A DNA stretch of 64,000 bases. It comes from Cystobacter fuscus DSM 2262. GTDB lineage: Bacteria > Myxococcota > Myxococcia > Myxococcales > Myxococcaceae. Every line of letters begins with the position of its first letter. Position 1 is the stretch's first letter. The DNA is taken from positions 310,001 through 374,000 of the forward strand of contig NZ_ANAH02000007.1 in assembly GCF_000335475.2 (NCBI RefSeq). Reading direction: 5' to 3'. The position numbers and the translations under genes are program-made. The notes beneath the pieces were generated by a model, which was given only the letters and a program-made list of their open reading frames with translations, did not search any database and had not been told where the DNA came from. Positions 9,386-17,254 of the stretch are shown here, in pieces.

Positions 9386-10526
9386 GGCAGCCTTCGTTGG
9401 TGGCAACCTGCGGGTTGCAAGGAACCTCCACGGCTTGACGCTGGCCGAACTGGGCGAGAAGGTCACACTGTCGCACTCGGCCATTCATCACTTCGAAACC
9501 GAGTTGCGCAGGCCTACCGAGTCACTCGTCGTCGCCTTGGCGCAGGCGCTCGACGTTACTCCGTCCTATTTCGGCGTACCCATCAGGGAGGAGTTTCGCG
9601 AGGAGGAGTGCCACTTCCGGAGTGAGAAGATCCCGGGGCCGGCCAAGACTCGCGTCCTGGCACATGGCACGCTGTTCGGGCTATTCGTGGAGAACGTCGC
9701 GTTGCACCTCAAGGCGGCGCGCCTGCGACTACCTCCACCCTCTCTCCCGAGCGAACGAGCCTCCGGGAAGGAGTCTGTGGAGAGGGTCGCCGAGATGTGC
9801 CGCCGCACCCTCGGGCTGGGCCTTGACCGACCCATTCTGAGCATGGTCCGAGTGCTGGAAGGCCGCGGGGTTGTGGTGACGCGCTTCGAGGCCTCGATCA
9901 AGGCACACGATGCGGTGAAGATCGATGCTTTCTCTCGCTTGGGCTCGAAGCGTCCAGTGGTCGTCCTCAACGCCGACAAAGGGAGTACGTCACGGGCGCG
10001 GTGGGATATGGCCCACGAGCTCGGTCACCTCGTCCTCCATGGGGGACTACGCCCGGGCGACATCGAGCAGGAAAAGGACGCCGACTTCTTCGCGAGTGCT
10101 TTTCTTTTGCCGCGCACGGGCTTCCTGAAGGAGTTCCCGCAGCAGTCGAAGCTGAACTGGGACACCGTGTTCACGATCAAGCGGCGATGGGGAGCAAGTG
10201 CTGCGTCCATCGTACGGCGCGCATTCGACCTGGGACGCATCGACGCCCTTGAGTACCGGCGCTCATGGAAGCACTACATGTACCGGCACTGGCACAAGGG
10301 CGAGCCCGACGAGCCAGCGGACGAACCACCCGAGATGGTCCGCAACTCACTCAAACACATCGCAACGAGGACAGGGGCGACGCCGCGCCACCTCGCACAG
10401 GAACTGGGCTGGATGCCGGCTATGCTCAATCGCATCGTTGGTGAGGACGCAGCTTGGGAGGAGCCGGAGATTCCAGTAGATGGGGCTCGGGTCATCCCCT
10501 TCAGGCGCACGCAAGTCGGCAGTTAA
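9369..10526 (+). CDS. XRE-family regulator fused to ImmA/IrrE metallopeptidase
   Basis: 385 residues. An XRE HTH lies at about 13-70 (NLRVARNLHGLTLAELGEKVTLSHSAIHHFETELRRPTESLVVALAQALDV). A gluzincin-like ImmA/IrrE domain follows with H216-E217-L-G-H220 (MAHELGHLVLHGG) and the third ligand region EQEKDADFFASAFLLP (233-248). A C-terminal ~90 residues ends in IPVDGARVIPFRR. Such proteins (COG2856 type) cleave a repressor or partner on a stress or phage cue and often form toxin-antitoxin or immunity modules. The start at 9369 lies within the upstream gene. Gene order, autonomous promoter region and flanking terminators mark this as a self-contained cargo unit. Confidence 0.85.
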   Translation: MRATNEAAFVGGNLRVARNLHGLTLAELGEKVTLSHSAIHHFETELRRPTESLVVALAQALDVTPSYFGVPIREEFREEECHFRSEKIPGPAKTRVLAHGTLFGLFVENVALHLKAARLRLPPPSLPSERASGKESVERVAEMCRRTLGLGLDRPILSMVRVLEGRGVVVTRFEASIKAHDAVKIDAFSRLGSKRPVVVLNADKGSTSRARWDMAHELGHLVLHGGLRPGDIEQEKDADFFASAFLLPRTGFLKEFPQQSKLNWDTVFTIKRRWGASAASIVRRAFDLGRIDALEYRRSWKHYMYRHWHKGEPDEPADEPPEMVRNSLKHIATRTGATPRHLAQELGWMPAMLNRIVGEDAAWEEPEIPVDGARVIPFRRTQVGS

Positions 10527-10551
10527 GGACACGCTCGCATTCACGGACGAG

Positions 10552-10586
10552 AAGGGCCCGGTCTCCGAGGTGGAGGCCGGGCCCTT
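10552..10586. terminator. Bidirectional terminator hairpin 3
   Basis: AAGGGCCCGG (10552-10561) pairs with CCGGGCCCTT (10577-10586). It lies between the convergent IrrE and holin-like genes. Confidence 0.8.
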
Positions 10587-10609
10587 CGTGCGTCAGGACA
10601 ACAGCCGCG

Positions 10610-11167
10610 TCAGTGGACGGCGGCCTTCACCGCCACCCTTGCCTTCGCCGCAGCGGTGAGCTTCTTGCCCCAACTGAAGAGCCCCGAGGCGCCTGCAGCG
10701 GTGAGCAGCGCGCCGAACACCAGCGAGAGGGTAACCGGCGTGCCCGCCTGGAGCGCCGCCACCAGCGAGAGGGACACGGCGGTGGCCATGCTCAGCACCA
10801 CGCCGGCCACGTCGCTGGAGAGCCACGGCACCCGGGAGGCGAGGAAGCGGCGCACCACGTAGACAGCGCCGAGCACCAGGGCGCACGCGAGCAAGCCCCA
10901 GTTGCGCGAGGTGAGGGCCTGCACCACCAGCTTCACCACCTCCCCCAGGGCCACCTCGGTGGAGGACGGGGATTCGGGCGGGGCCTGCACCACCGGCGCG
11001 GCCACGGGGGCGAGCGGGCTCTTCCGGGCCTGGGACACGGCCTGGTCGAACATGTGGGCGGTGAGCTCGCCCGCGTGGGTGGTGTCCGCCGCGGGGGCCT
11101 GGGCGAGCGCGGGCGAGGAGAGGGACAGCAGCGAGAGGACGGCGAGGGACGACAGGGACAGACGCAT
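10610..11167 (-). CDS. Holin-like membrane protein with signal sequence
   Basis: 185 residues from the ATG at 11167 (GGAGTACCTCC precedes it). The N-terminus MRLSLSSLAVLSLLSLSSPALAQA is signal-like. Three further hydrophobic segments follow: WGLLACALVLGAVYVV, DVAGVVLSMATAVSLSLVAAL and VTLSLVFGALLTAAGASGLF, then a basic tail WGKKLTAAAKARVAVKAAVH. This layout suits a phage holin that permeabilises the inner membrane at lysis. The two small genes upstream probably belong to the same leftward lysis unit. A truncated duplicate of its 3' end lies at 7738-7858. Confidence 0.65.
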   Translation of the reverse strand: MRLSLSSLAVLSLLSLSSPALAQAPAADTTHAGELTAHMFDQAVSQARKSPLAPVAAPVVQAPPESPSSTEVALGEVVKLVVQALTSRNWGLLACALVLGAVYVVRRFLASRVPWLSSDVAGVVLSMATAVSLSLVAALQAGTPVTLSLVFGALLTAAGASGLFSWGKKLTAAAKARVAVKAAVH

Positions 11168-11227
11168 GGAGGTACTCCGGGGGTGAGGGGCGGGCATCAG
11201 CGCCCGCCCGGGGTTGAAGGGTTGGAC

Positions 11228-11458
11228 TCAGACGCGGGGCGGCCACCGCCAACTGCGCCCGCGCGCGTCCTTGACGCCCTCCTGGAAGGGGGCGGACTCG
11301 ACGAGGATGGGCTGCGCCGGGTCGGTCGTCTTGACGTGCAGGCGAATCTCGCCGCACCACCTCGGGTCCACCTTCACGACGTCGGCGGCGTGCTCGTCGC
11401 CGCGCTCGTCCACGAACAGAACGACGCGGCCAAGGCTCGGCTTCTGGGGCTGCTGCAT
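11228..11458 (-). CDS. Small phage protein of unknown function
   Basis: 76 residues, MQQPQKPSLGRVVLFVDERGDEHAADVVKVDPRWCGEIRLHVKTTDP and a tryptophan-containing end. CAGGAGCAACACC precedes the ATG. The predicted all-beta character (RVVLFVDERG, DVVKV, EIRLHV) suggests a small barrel. It lies between two membrane-protein genes on the same strand and is probably cotranscribed with them. Confidence 0.6.
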   Translation of the reverse strand: MQQPQKPSLGRVVLFVDERGDEHAADVVKVDPRWCGEIRLHVKTTDPAQPILVESAPFQEGVKDARGRSWRWPPRV

Positions 11459-11515
11459 GGTGTTGCTCCTGTTGGGTGGTGGGCGAGCGGCAGCGCCCGC
11501 CCTGGGTGAAAGGCG

Positions 11516-11836
11516 TCAGGGGACAGAGCGGGCAGAGGTGGCCGGAGCGTCCGTGAGGCGCTCGACGGCGCGGGCGAGCCGGGACAGCTCGCGCTCCATG
11601 CCGTCGAAGCGAGCCTCAATCCGCGCGGCTTGGGTGGCGGCGCTGGACTGGGCGGAGGAGATGCGCGTGAGCTCGGCCTCGGCGATGGTGCAGCGGCGCT
11701 CAAGGTGGCGGACGTCCGCGCCCAGCGTGCCCCACTGCACGGCGAGCCCGAGCAGGGTGACGACGATGGGCACGGCCATGGTGAGCCACGGCGAAGGCCG
11801 AGACTCCGTGGGGGTGGGGGCAGGGGGCGTGCTCAT
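11516..11836 (-). CDS. Small membrane protein with coiled coil (lysis-associated)
   Basis: 106 residues. One membrane segment (WLTMAVPIVVTLLGLAVQWG, about 17-36) is followed by a coiled coil with heptad character (ADVRHLERRCTIAEAELTRISSAQSSAATQAARIEARFDGMERELSRLARAVERLT). This is the architecture of XhlA-like haemolysin or spanin-related lysis proteins. It starts directly after a CCCCTTCT pre-start hairpin on the minus strand and heads a leftward unit ending in the holin-like gene. Confidence 0.65.
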   Translation of the reverse strand: MSTPPAPTPTESRPSPWLTMAVPIVVTLLGLAVQWGTLGADVRHLERRCTIAEAELTRISSAQSSAATQAARIEARFDGMERELSRLARAVERLTDAPATSARSVP

Positions 11837-11855
11837 GCCCCGCCAGAAGGGGCGC
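11837..11855 (-). promoter_or_regulatory. Pre-start hairpin (CCCCTTCT motif), minus strand
   Basis: On the minus strand the leader reads GCCCCTTCTGGCGGGGC directly followed by the ATG at 11836. GCCCC pairs with GGGGC over a 7-base loop. Confidence 0.7.
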
Positions 11856-12304
11856 GCACACCATCAACCTCGGCGCGGGAGGGGACGATCCACCTGCCGG
11901 AGCCGCGCGTCGGGAACTGCCCTTTGCCCAGTGTCGGCGAGGGGTTGGCGGCGACAGTCACCCGATGATCCACCGCACTCTCGCGCCCGGGCGAGGCCCA
12001 CATGTCGCACATGTGGGACACCGGGCCACCCCCACCCCCAAAAACCGCGAGCGCGGCCCGGCGGACGATTGCTTGGCGCGGTGCAATCTCGCGCTCGCGG
12101 CTACCCCACGCTCCCCCACCGAAGCTTTGGACGGAAACTGTCGGACGACCCCCCGAAAAATCGAGGTGGAGGGCCCTACCCCAGCCTCTAACCGCCTGGA
12201 ATCACTCTCGGGGCCTCGCCGGGAGGGGGTGCGAAACGGCGCAAAACGGCGCACCCCACGCCCCTTCTCGGGGGTGTCACCTCGCAGTCCACCCCGGAGC
12301 GCGC
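11856..12304. other. Phage intergenic control region
   Basis: About 450 bases between the divergent lysis unit and the early rightward genes. It contains the perfect dyad at 11997-12017 and a CCCCTTCTCGGGGG hairpin near 12261-12274 that is 30 bases from the next start. I see no supported gene. Divergent promoters are expected here. Confidence 0.5.
11997..12017. promoter_or_regulatory. Perfect inverted repeat, likely operator
   Basis: CCCACATGT (11997-12005), spacer CGC, ACATGTGGG (12009-12017): a 9-bp perfect dyad with a 3-base spacer, the geometry of a dimeric regulator site. It sits between divergent transcription units. Confidence 0.6.
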
Positions 12305-12547
12305 ATGTCCGAGTCGTCCGCCACCCTCTCCTCCTCTGCCTCCACCCCCGAACCCGTCCCCGAAGATTGGACGCCCGGTCGCATCGGCTATGAGGCCTAC
12401 GGAGATCACCCCGGTGCCCATGGCCCGTGGACCACCTTCGACGGCCGACCCATGCCCACCTGGTCGGACCTGAAGAAGGGCGGACCGGCTGGACAGCTCA
12501 CCCGAGACCGGTGGGAGATCGCGGCTCGGACCATCATCTCCGAGTGA
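12305..12547 (+). CDS. Small phage protein of unknown function
   Basis: 80 residues from the ATG at 12305. After a Ser/Thr-rich N-terminus it reads EDWTPGRIGYEAYGDHPGAHGPWTTFDGRPMPTWSDLKKGGPAGQLTRDRWEIAARTIISE. The GRPMPTWSDLK and RDRWEIAA segments suggest a compact conserved phage protein seen near early genes, but I cannot name a family. Probably an early gene transcribed with the next one. Confidence 0.6.
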   Translation: MSESSATLSSSASTPEPVPEDWTPGRIGYEAYGDHPGAHGPWTTFDGRPMPTWSDLKKGGPAGQLTRDRWEIAARTIISE

Positions 12548-12595
12548 GAGCAGCAGAGTGGCTCGGGGTCCACGCCGCCCCAGAAGGAACGCTCC

Positions 12596-12871
12596 ATGAG
12601 GAGCGTCACCGTGGATTTGTCCGAGATGCAGGTGTACGTGTCCGAGTTGAATCCGGAGTTGGGGCGACGGGACAGTTCGGTCAATTGGCTCACCACCGCG
12701 CCCGTCTCCATGTCCGACCTGTGCCACGGGGCGCGCGCCCTGGCCGAGGCGTCGGCATTCCTGAGCACCAGTGACTCCGAAGCGTCCAGGTCCGTGGCCA
12801 CGCTGGTGCAGGACTTGGCGAAGTGCCTCAGCGCGCAGATGCGCGAGCTCACCCCGCTGACTCAGTCCTGA
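12596..12871 (+). CDS. Small phage protein of unknown function
   Basis: 91 residues with AGAAGGAACGCTCC before the ATG. MRSVTVDLSEMQVYVSELNPELGRRDSSVNW is followed by a helical part (SDLCHGARALAEASAFLSTSDSEASRSVATLVQDLAKCLSAQMREL). It lies 48 bases after the preceding small gene and is followed by a terminator. No family recognised. Confidence 0.6.
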   Translation: MRSVTVDLSEMQVYVSELNPELGRRDSSVNWLTTAPVSMSDLCHGARALAEASAFLSTSDSEASRSVATLVQDLAKCLSAQMRELTPLTQS

Positions 12872-12890
12872 ATTCTGGGATGAGCCGAAA

Positions 12891-12922
12891 CGGCGCTCGC
12901 CCAGTGCAGAGGACGAGCGCCG
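12891..12922. terminator. Terminator hairpin between convergent genes
   Basis: CGGCGCTCG (12891-12899) pairs with CGAGCGCCG (12914-12922) across a 14-base loop, between convergently read genes. Confidence 0.7.
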
Positions 12923-12949
12923 CAGGCCGCTCGATCAACTTCTAACTGC

Positions 12950-13387
12950 TCACCGGCATCGAGACCTCAGCCAGTCGCAGATCTCCTTGTCGAGATACCC
13001 CGCGAAGTCACTCATCCCCGTATGAATGCGACACACAAAGTACCGATCGTTCTCATCAGTGAAGAGCTTGAGCGCATCGGCCCACGCTTCTGGTGTGTCA
13101 CAGGTTTCTACGAACCACTGGGACATGAGCGGGCGCCTCCACGAGATGGCATGCCGCTCGATGAACGTTCTCACGACGTCATACGATCGCGATGGCTCGA
13201 ACTGGTTGAGGTCGTAACAAAGCATCAGTACCGATGAAGATAAAATCGCCATTTTCAATGATCCAAGTGTGGCGACCCATTCACCATCCGAGATTCGAAC
13301 ACCTTTGGTGCGAACAAGAACTTCGCCGAGCGAAGACTTGACCACTGTGGTCGTCGGCACTAAATGTAGGCACCTGTGTGGAACCAC
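12950..13387 (-). CDS. Orphan cargo gene, unknown function, atypical composition
   Basis: 145 residues from a GTG at 13387. The protein has a hydrophobic strand pair (VATLGSLKMAILSSSVLMLCYDLNQ) and a C-terminal part with SQWFVETCDTPEAWADALKLFTDENDRYFVCRIHTGMSDFAGYLDKEICDWLRS. Codon use is clearly less GC-rich than in the surrounding phage. It is isolated: terminator on its downstream side, a perfect dyad over its start and another hairpin upstream. That is the profile of a recently gained cargo gene expressed by the lysogen. No family recognised. Confidence 0.6.
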   Translation of the reverse strand: MVPHRCLHLVPTTTVVKSSLGEVLVRTKGVRISDGEWVATLGSLKMAILSSSVLMLCYDLNQFEPSRSYDVVRTFIERHAISWRRPLMSQWFVETCDTPEAWADALKLFTDENDRYFVCRIHTGMSDFAGYLDKEICDWLRSRCR

Positions 13388-13397
13388 CTCGGTGGTT
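13382..13397. promoter_or_regulatory. Inverted repeat overlapping the orphan gene start
   Basis: AACCACC (13382-13388), TC, GGTGGTT (13391-13397): a perfect 7-bp dyad covering the proposed GTG start. It could be an operator or a translation-blocking hairpin. Confidence 0.45.
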
Positions 13398-13665
13398 AGT
13401 GGGTCAGTGGCAGTGTGAATTCAGAGGCGCTGCAGTGGGGCAAACACTGCAGCGCCCGTCTCTCTCGACGCCGTTCGTCACTTCATTTTCGCCTCCGTGC
13501 AATGAAACGACCTTACGGAGGGCAGCTCTCCTGTCGAATTTTCGAGCTCCCGTGTGGCTCAGCTCGCATGCGACATGTTGCATGATGTAGCGAGTTGAAG
13601 CGGACAGGTTTGCCTTACTGTCAGCCCTGCATTCACACGGAACAAGCGGTCCTGGAGGTCGATCA
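13398..13665. other. Non-coding region with strong hairpin, upstream of terminase
   Basis: About 270 bases of lower GC without a supported gene. It includes GGCGCTGCAGTG (13426-13437) pairing perfectly with CACTGCAGCGCC (13445-13456) around a 7-base loop. The late operon promoter and possibly the packaging (cos or pac) site are expected here, just upstream of the small terminase gene, by analogy with lambda-like phages. Confidence 0.45.
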
Positions 13666-13680
13666 CCCCTTCTCCGGGGC
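13666..13680 (+). promoter_or_regulatory. Pre-start hairpin (CCCCTTCT motif)
   Basis: CCCCTTCTCCGGGGC directly before the ATG at 13681: CCCC pairs with GGGG around TTCTCC. This is the cleanest example of the element and stands before the first gene of the structural operon. Confidence 0.75.
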
Positions 13681-14316
13681 ATGGCCAAGCCCAAGGGCAT
13701 TCCGCCGGATCTGCTGGGCGAGCCCTCGAACGGGCCTGGGGAGGATGCGTCCGATCTGCCGGATCCGCTCGCGGGCTTCCACCTACGGCCCGGCACGCGC
13801 GGCCCGCGCACCACGCTCACCAAGGCGATGATCCCCGTCATCGCCGAGTCGCTCGCCCGGACGGGCGTCCAGCGGATCGCCGCGGCGAAGGCGGGCACCA
13901 CCGAGGACTGCCTGGGAAAGTGGCTCACCAAGGGCCGCGATGCCGTGGCCCGGCGCAAGGCCAGCCTCTACACCGAGCTGCTCTTCGCGTGCGAGCAGGC
14001 CTGGGCGCACCGCTTCGGCTTCCTCATCGAGCTGGGCGAGCGCACCGTCACCGACCGGCACTGCAACCCCCGCTTCATCACCTGGCTGATGCAGGTGACG
14101 GCGCCGAAGCAATTCACCGTGCCGCGCGAGCCGGCCGCCCAGGCACAGGGCGGCGCGCTCGGGCCCGCCTTCGAGCTCGTGTCCCCCGAGGCCGCCGCCA
14201 AGAGCGTGCGCGAGAAGTTGCTCCGCTTCCTCGAGGAGGACGACAAGAGCCGCGCGCCCCCACCCGAGGAGACGCCACCCCCGTCCGGTGAGGCCGCGCC
14301 CGCGGAGGCTGGCTGA
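13681..14316 (+). CDS. Terminase small subunit
   Basis: 211 residues. The N-terminal HTH region reads KAMIPVIAESLARTGVQRIAAAKAGTTEDCLGKWLTKGRDAVARRKASLYTELLFACEQAW, with a DNA-binding helix pair followed by the oligomerisation helices. The C-terminal tail is Pro/Glu-rich (SRAPPPEETPPPSGEAAPAEAG). It recognises the phage packaging site and regulates the large subunit. It overlaps the large-subunit gene by one base (TGATG). Confidence 0.8.
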   Translation: MAKPKGIPPDLLGEPSNGPGEDASDLPDPLAGFHLRPGTRGPRTTLTKAMIPVIAESLARTGVQRIAAAKAGTTEDCLGKWLTKGRDAVARRKASLYTELLFACEQAWAHRFGFLIELGERTVTDRHCNPRFITWLMQVTAPKQFTVPREPAAQAQGGALGPAFELVSPEAAAKSVREKLLRFLEEDDKSRAPPPEETPPPSGEAAPAEAG

Positions 14317-15848
14317 TGGTCGCCATGGTCGCGGTGCAGGACAACCCGCTCGCGGGCCTGCCCATCATCCGCCCGGAGACGCACGGGCGCCATTCGCTCT
14401 CCGAGCGCGCGGGGCTCAAGTTCCGCGACCAGTTGCGCCGCCAGCGCGAGCTGGGCGCGAAGCTCACCGCCGACTTCGCCCTCGACGGGCACCTGCGCAT
14501 GAGCCCCGCGGAGGTGCTCGCCTGGCACTACGACCCCACCCTGTGGCGACGTCCCGTGCAGTCGCCGCCCTCGGGGGTGTGGCGCACCTGGTTCCTGTTG
14601 GGCGGGCGCGGCGCGGGCAAGACGTACGCCGGCAGCATCGCCGTCATCGAGGAGGCCCAGGCGGACCCCGAGGCCCGCATCCTCATCGTCGGCCCCACCG
14701 ACTCGGAGATCCGCAAGACGCAGCTCGAGGGCCCGAGTGGCATCCTCTCGCTCGCCCCGCCGTGGTTCCGCCCGGTGCACCGGCGCAGCAAGCGCACGCT
14801 GGACTTCCCCAACGGGGCGAAGGCCTTCTACGTGCCCGCACAGAACCCCGACAAACTGCGCGGGTACAACGTCAGCGTCGTCTGGGCGGATGAGATTGTC
14901 GCCTGGAAGAAGTCGCCCGAGGAGGTTTATCGGGAGTGCCGCCGCGTCGCCCGAATCCAGACTTCGCGGATGCGCGCCCAGGGCCTGCCGGCGCGGCTCA
15001 TCATCACCACCACGCCCAATCCCAACCCGCTCTTTCGGGAGATCCTGTCGGACCGGGACGGGCTGGTGCTCGCGTGCTCGTCCACCTTCGACAACGCGGC
15101 CAACCTGGACGGGAAGTACATCGCCTACGCGCGGCGGCTTCAGAACACCACCATCGGCCGCCGGGAGTTCCACGGCGAGCTGCTCTTCCTCGAGGACGCG
15201 TGCCTCTACGGCAAGGTGGACTGGAATGCCTCGCGCGTGGAGAGCGTGGAGGCCATCGCCCCGCGTGAGGGCAAGCCGCTCTTCGACAAGCTGGTGGTGA
15301 GCGTCGACCCGGCCACCGGGGAGAAGAAGGACAGCGACCTGCACGGGATTGTCGTGGAGGGCATCCGCGAGGAGGCGGATGGCCTCTTGCACACGTACGT
15401 GCTGCAGGACGCCTCGCTTCGCTCCCCCGAGCCCACCACCTGGGCCCAGGCGGCCGTGGACGCGCTGCACCGCTGGGAGCACCTGGCGCCGAAGCGGAAG
15501 GCATTCATCTTCGCGGAGACAAACACCGGCGGCTCGCTGGTGAAGAACGTCATCCGCTCGGTGGACGGCAAGGTGAAGGTGAAGGGCATGCGCGCCATGC
15601 AGTCCAAGGCCGAGCGCGCGGCCCCGGTGTCCGCCATGGCCGAGGCGCGCCTGGTGCACATGGTGGGCAAACACCACCGCCTCGAGGAGCAGCTCGCCAA
15701 GTTCACCGGTCAGGACGGCGGCCACGGTCGCGACGACCGGGCGGACGCCTTCGCCTGGCCCATTTACCTGTACGTGTGCCCGAAGCGGCAGAACGCCGGC
15801 GTGGCGGGGCGTCCCGCCGAGGCCCAGGAGGACGAGGACGACGAGTAG
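14316..15848 (+). CDS. Terminase large subunit (ATPase-nuclease)
   Basis: 510 residues. The ATPase part has an adenine-binding region, Walker A in LLGGRGAGKTYAGSIAV (about 92-108) and Walker B NVSVVWADEIVAW. The coupling motif lies in ARLIITTTPNPNPL. The RNase H-like nuclease begins with VVSVDPATGEKKDSDLHGIVV and includes AETNTGGS and the last acidic motif RDDRADAFAWP. It pumps DNA into the prohead and cuts concatemers. Length and motifs fit the Terminase_6 family found with HK97-type capsids. The C-terminus is acidic (AQEDEDDE). Confidence 0.95.
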   Translation: MVAMVAVQDNPLAGLPIIRPETHGRHSLSERAGLKFRDQLRRQRELGAKLTADFALDGHLRMSPAEVLAWHYDPTLWRRPVQSPPSGVWRTWFLLGGRGAGKTYAGSIAVIEEAQADPEARILIVGPTDSEIRKTQLEGPSGILSLAPPWFRPVHRRSKRTLDFPNGAKAFYVPAQNPDKLRGYNVSVVWADEIVAWKKSPEEVYRECRRVARIQTSRMRAQGLPARLIITTTPNPNPLFREILSDRDGLVLACSSTFDNAANLDGKYIAYARRLQNTTIGRREFHGELLFLEDACLYGKVDWNASRVESVEAIAPREGKPLFDKLVVSVDPATGEKKDSDLHGIVVEGIREEADGLLHTYVLQDASLRSPEPTTWAQAAVDALHRWEHLAPKRKAFIFAETNTGGSLVKNVIRSVDGKVKVKGMRAMQSKAERAAPVSAMAEARLVHMVGKHHRLEEQLAKFTGQDGGHGRDDRADAFAWPIYLYVCPKRQNAGVAGRPAEAQEDEDDE

Positions 15849-15855
15849 CCGCGCG

Positions 15856-15871
15856 CCCCTTCTCGGCGGGC
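15856..15871 (+). promoter_or_regulatory. Pre-start hairpin (CCCCTTCT motif)
   Basis: CCCCTTCTCGGCGGGC directly before the ATG at 15872 that starts the portal gene; GCCC pairs with GGGC. Confidence 0.65.
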
Positions 15872-17236
15872 ATGGCGCGCCCCTCTTTCGGCACCCGTTT
15901 CAAAGCGGCCCTGGCGGGCTTTCTCCTGCCGGGCAGCGGACGTCCGCTCGTCCACGGCATCCCCATCAACCCCTTCACCCCGCGGCGCGGCTCTCGCGCG
16001 GTGTGCTCGGCCTACCGCACCAACGGCTGGCTGCGCGCGGTGGCGGACACGGTGGCGGAGTCCGTGGCCACGCCCCGGTGGCGGGTGCTCAAGGCCACCA
16101 CACCCAAGGGCAAGGCGCTGCTCGCCACGTGCAAGAGACTCAGTACGGAGGCGCGCACCCGGACGGGCGCGCTCGAGCGCCACCAGGTGCAGGCCAAGGG
16201 ACTCGCCCGCGGGGACCTGGTGGAGCTCGACACCCACGAGCTGCTCACCCTGCTCGAGCACCCCCACCCCGACTTCACCGGCCGCTCCCTGCGCAAGGTG
16301 CAGCAGCTCCACCTCGACTTGCCCGGGGAGTCCTTCCTGTGGCTGCGCCGCTCCACGTTTGGCTCGGTGGTGGGCTACGAGGTGGTGCCCCCCGCGTGCG
16401 TCCTCCAGACGCCCACCCAGACGGGCGCGGGCTACCTCGTCGTCTACAACAACTTCTCCGGCATGGTGCCCCGCTCGGAGATGGTGTGGCTGCGCCACCT
16501 GGACCCGGACAACCTGCACGCGCGTGGCGTTGGCCGGGGCCTCGCGCTGGGGGACGAGCTCGACGCGTCCGAGGCCATTCAACAGACGCTCAAGTCCACC
16601 TTCGAGCGGGGCGGCCTGCCGGCAGCCATCGTCGGCGTGGATGGCGGCACTGCGGGCGACGGCGAGGACGAAGTCGAGGACCTGCGCGCCAAGTACGAGG
16701 AGCGCTTCAGCGGCCCGGACTCGGCCGGGCTCGTCTGGTTCGTGAATGGCAAGACGACGCTCTCCCAGGTGCAGCAGGACTTCCGCGCGCTCCAGCTCGT
16801 GGAGGCTGAGAAGTCCCTGCGCGACTACGTGCGCCAGGTGTACAACGTGCCCCCGGAGCTGGTGGGAGACCTCACCAGCGCCAACCGCAGCACGAGCGAG
16901 GAGGCGAAGTACACGCTGGCGGAGTACGCCACCCTCCCCCGGCTGGAGTTCCTGCGCACCGAGTACCAGCTGCACCTCGTGCCGCTCGTCGACCGCGACG
17001 CCGTGCTCGATTACGACGACCCGCGCCCTCACTCCTGGGAGCGGCGCCTCAAGGCGATGACGAGCGCCTACGGGCCCCACGTCTTCATGAATGAGGCCCG
17101 CGAACTCGCGGGCCAGGCCCCGGACCCGAAGCTCAACGGCATGCGCTTCCAGCCCCTGCCCGGCGCCCAGCCCGTGCAGGACGGGCCCAAGGAGCCGCAC
17201 AACGAGCCGCCCCCGCGCGGGCCCGCCAAGGGCTGA
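15872..17236 (+). CDS. Portal protein (HK97 family)
   Basis: 454 residues from the ATG at 15872, chosen because the shared pre-start hairpin abuts it. The motif order matches HK97 gp3-type portals: SRAVCSAYRTNGWLRAVADTVAESVA, then DFTGRSLRKVQQLHLDLPGESFLWL, GYEVVPPACVLQTP, EMVWLRHLDPDN and YVRQVYNVPPELVGDLTSANRSTSEEAKYTLAEYATLPRLEFLRTEYQLHLVPL. Twelve copies form the ring through which DNA passes and to which connectors attach. The C-terminus is proline-rich. It follows the terminase by 23 bases. Confidence 0.92.
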   Translation: MARPSFGTRFKAALAGFLLPGSGRPLVHGIPINPFTPRRGSRAVCSAYRTNGWLRAVADTVAESVATPRWRVLKATTPKGKALLATCKRLSTEARTRTGALERHQVQAKGLARGDLVELDTHELLTLLEHPHPDFTGRSLRKVQQLHLDLPGESFLWLRRSTFGSVVGYEVVPPACVLQTPTQTGAGYLVVYNNFSGMVPRSEMVWLRHLDPDNLHARGVGRGLALGDELDASEAIQQTLKSTFERGGLPAAIVGVDGGTAGDGEDEVEDLRAKYEERFSGPDSAGLVWFVNGKTTLSQVQQDFRALQLVEAEKSLRDYVRQVYNVPPELVGDLTSANRSTSEEAKYTLAEYATLPRLEFLRTEYQLHLVPLVDRDAVLDYDDPRPHSWERRLKAMTSAYGPHVFMNEARELAGQAPDPKLNGMRFQPLPGAQPVQDGPKEPHNEPPPRGPAKG

Positions 17237-17238
17237 CA

Positions 17239-17254
17239 CCCCTTCTCCTCCGGC
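17239..17254 (+). promoter_or_regulatory. Pre-start motif (CCCCTTCT, weak hairpin)
   Basis: CCCCTTCTCCTCCGGC directly before the ATG at 17255. The right arm is shortened (CCGG), so base pairing is weaker than in the other copies. Confidence 0.5.

Noticed and set aside
10610-11836. A phage endolysin in the lysis region
   Set aside because: None of the products here or nearby shows lysozyme, amidase or transglycosylase motifs. The endolysin may be one of the two unknown secreted proteins, but the sequence does not show it.
11965-12393. Open frame crossing the phage control region
   Set aside because: It runs through the perfect dyad and overlaps the better supported small gene at 12305; the product is Arg/Pro/His-rich without structure.
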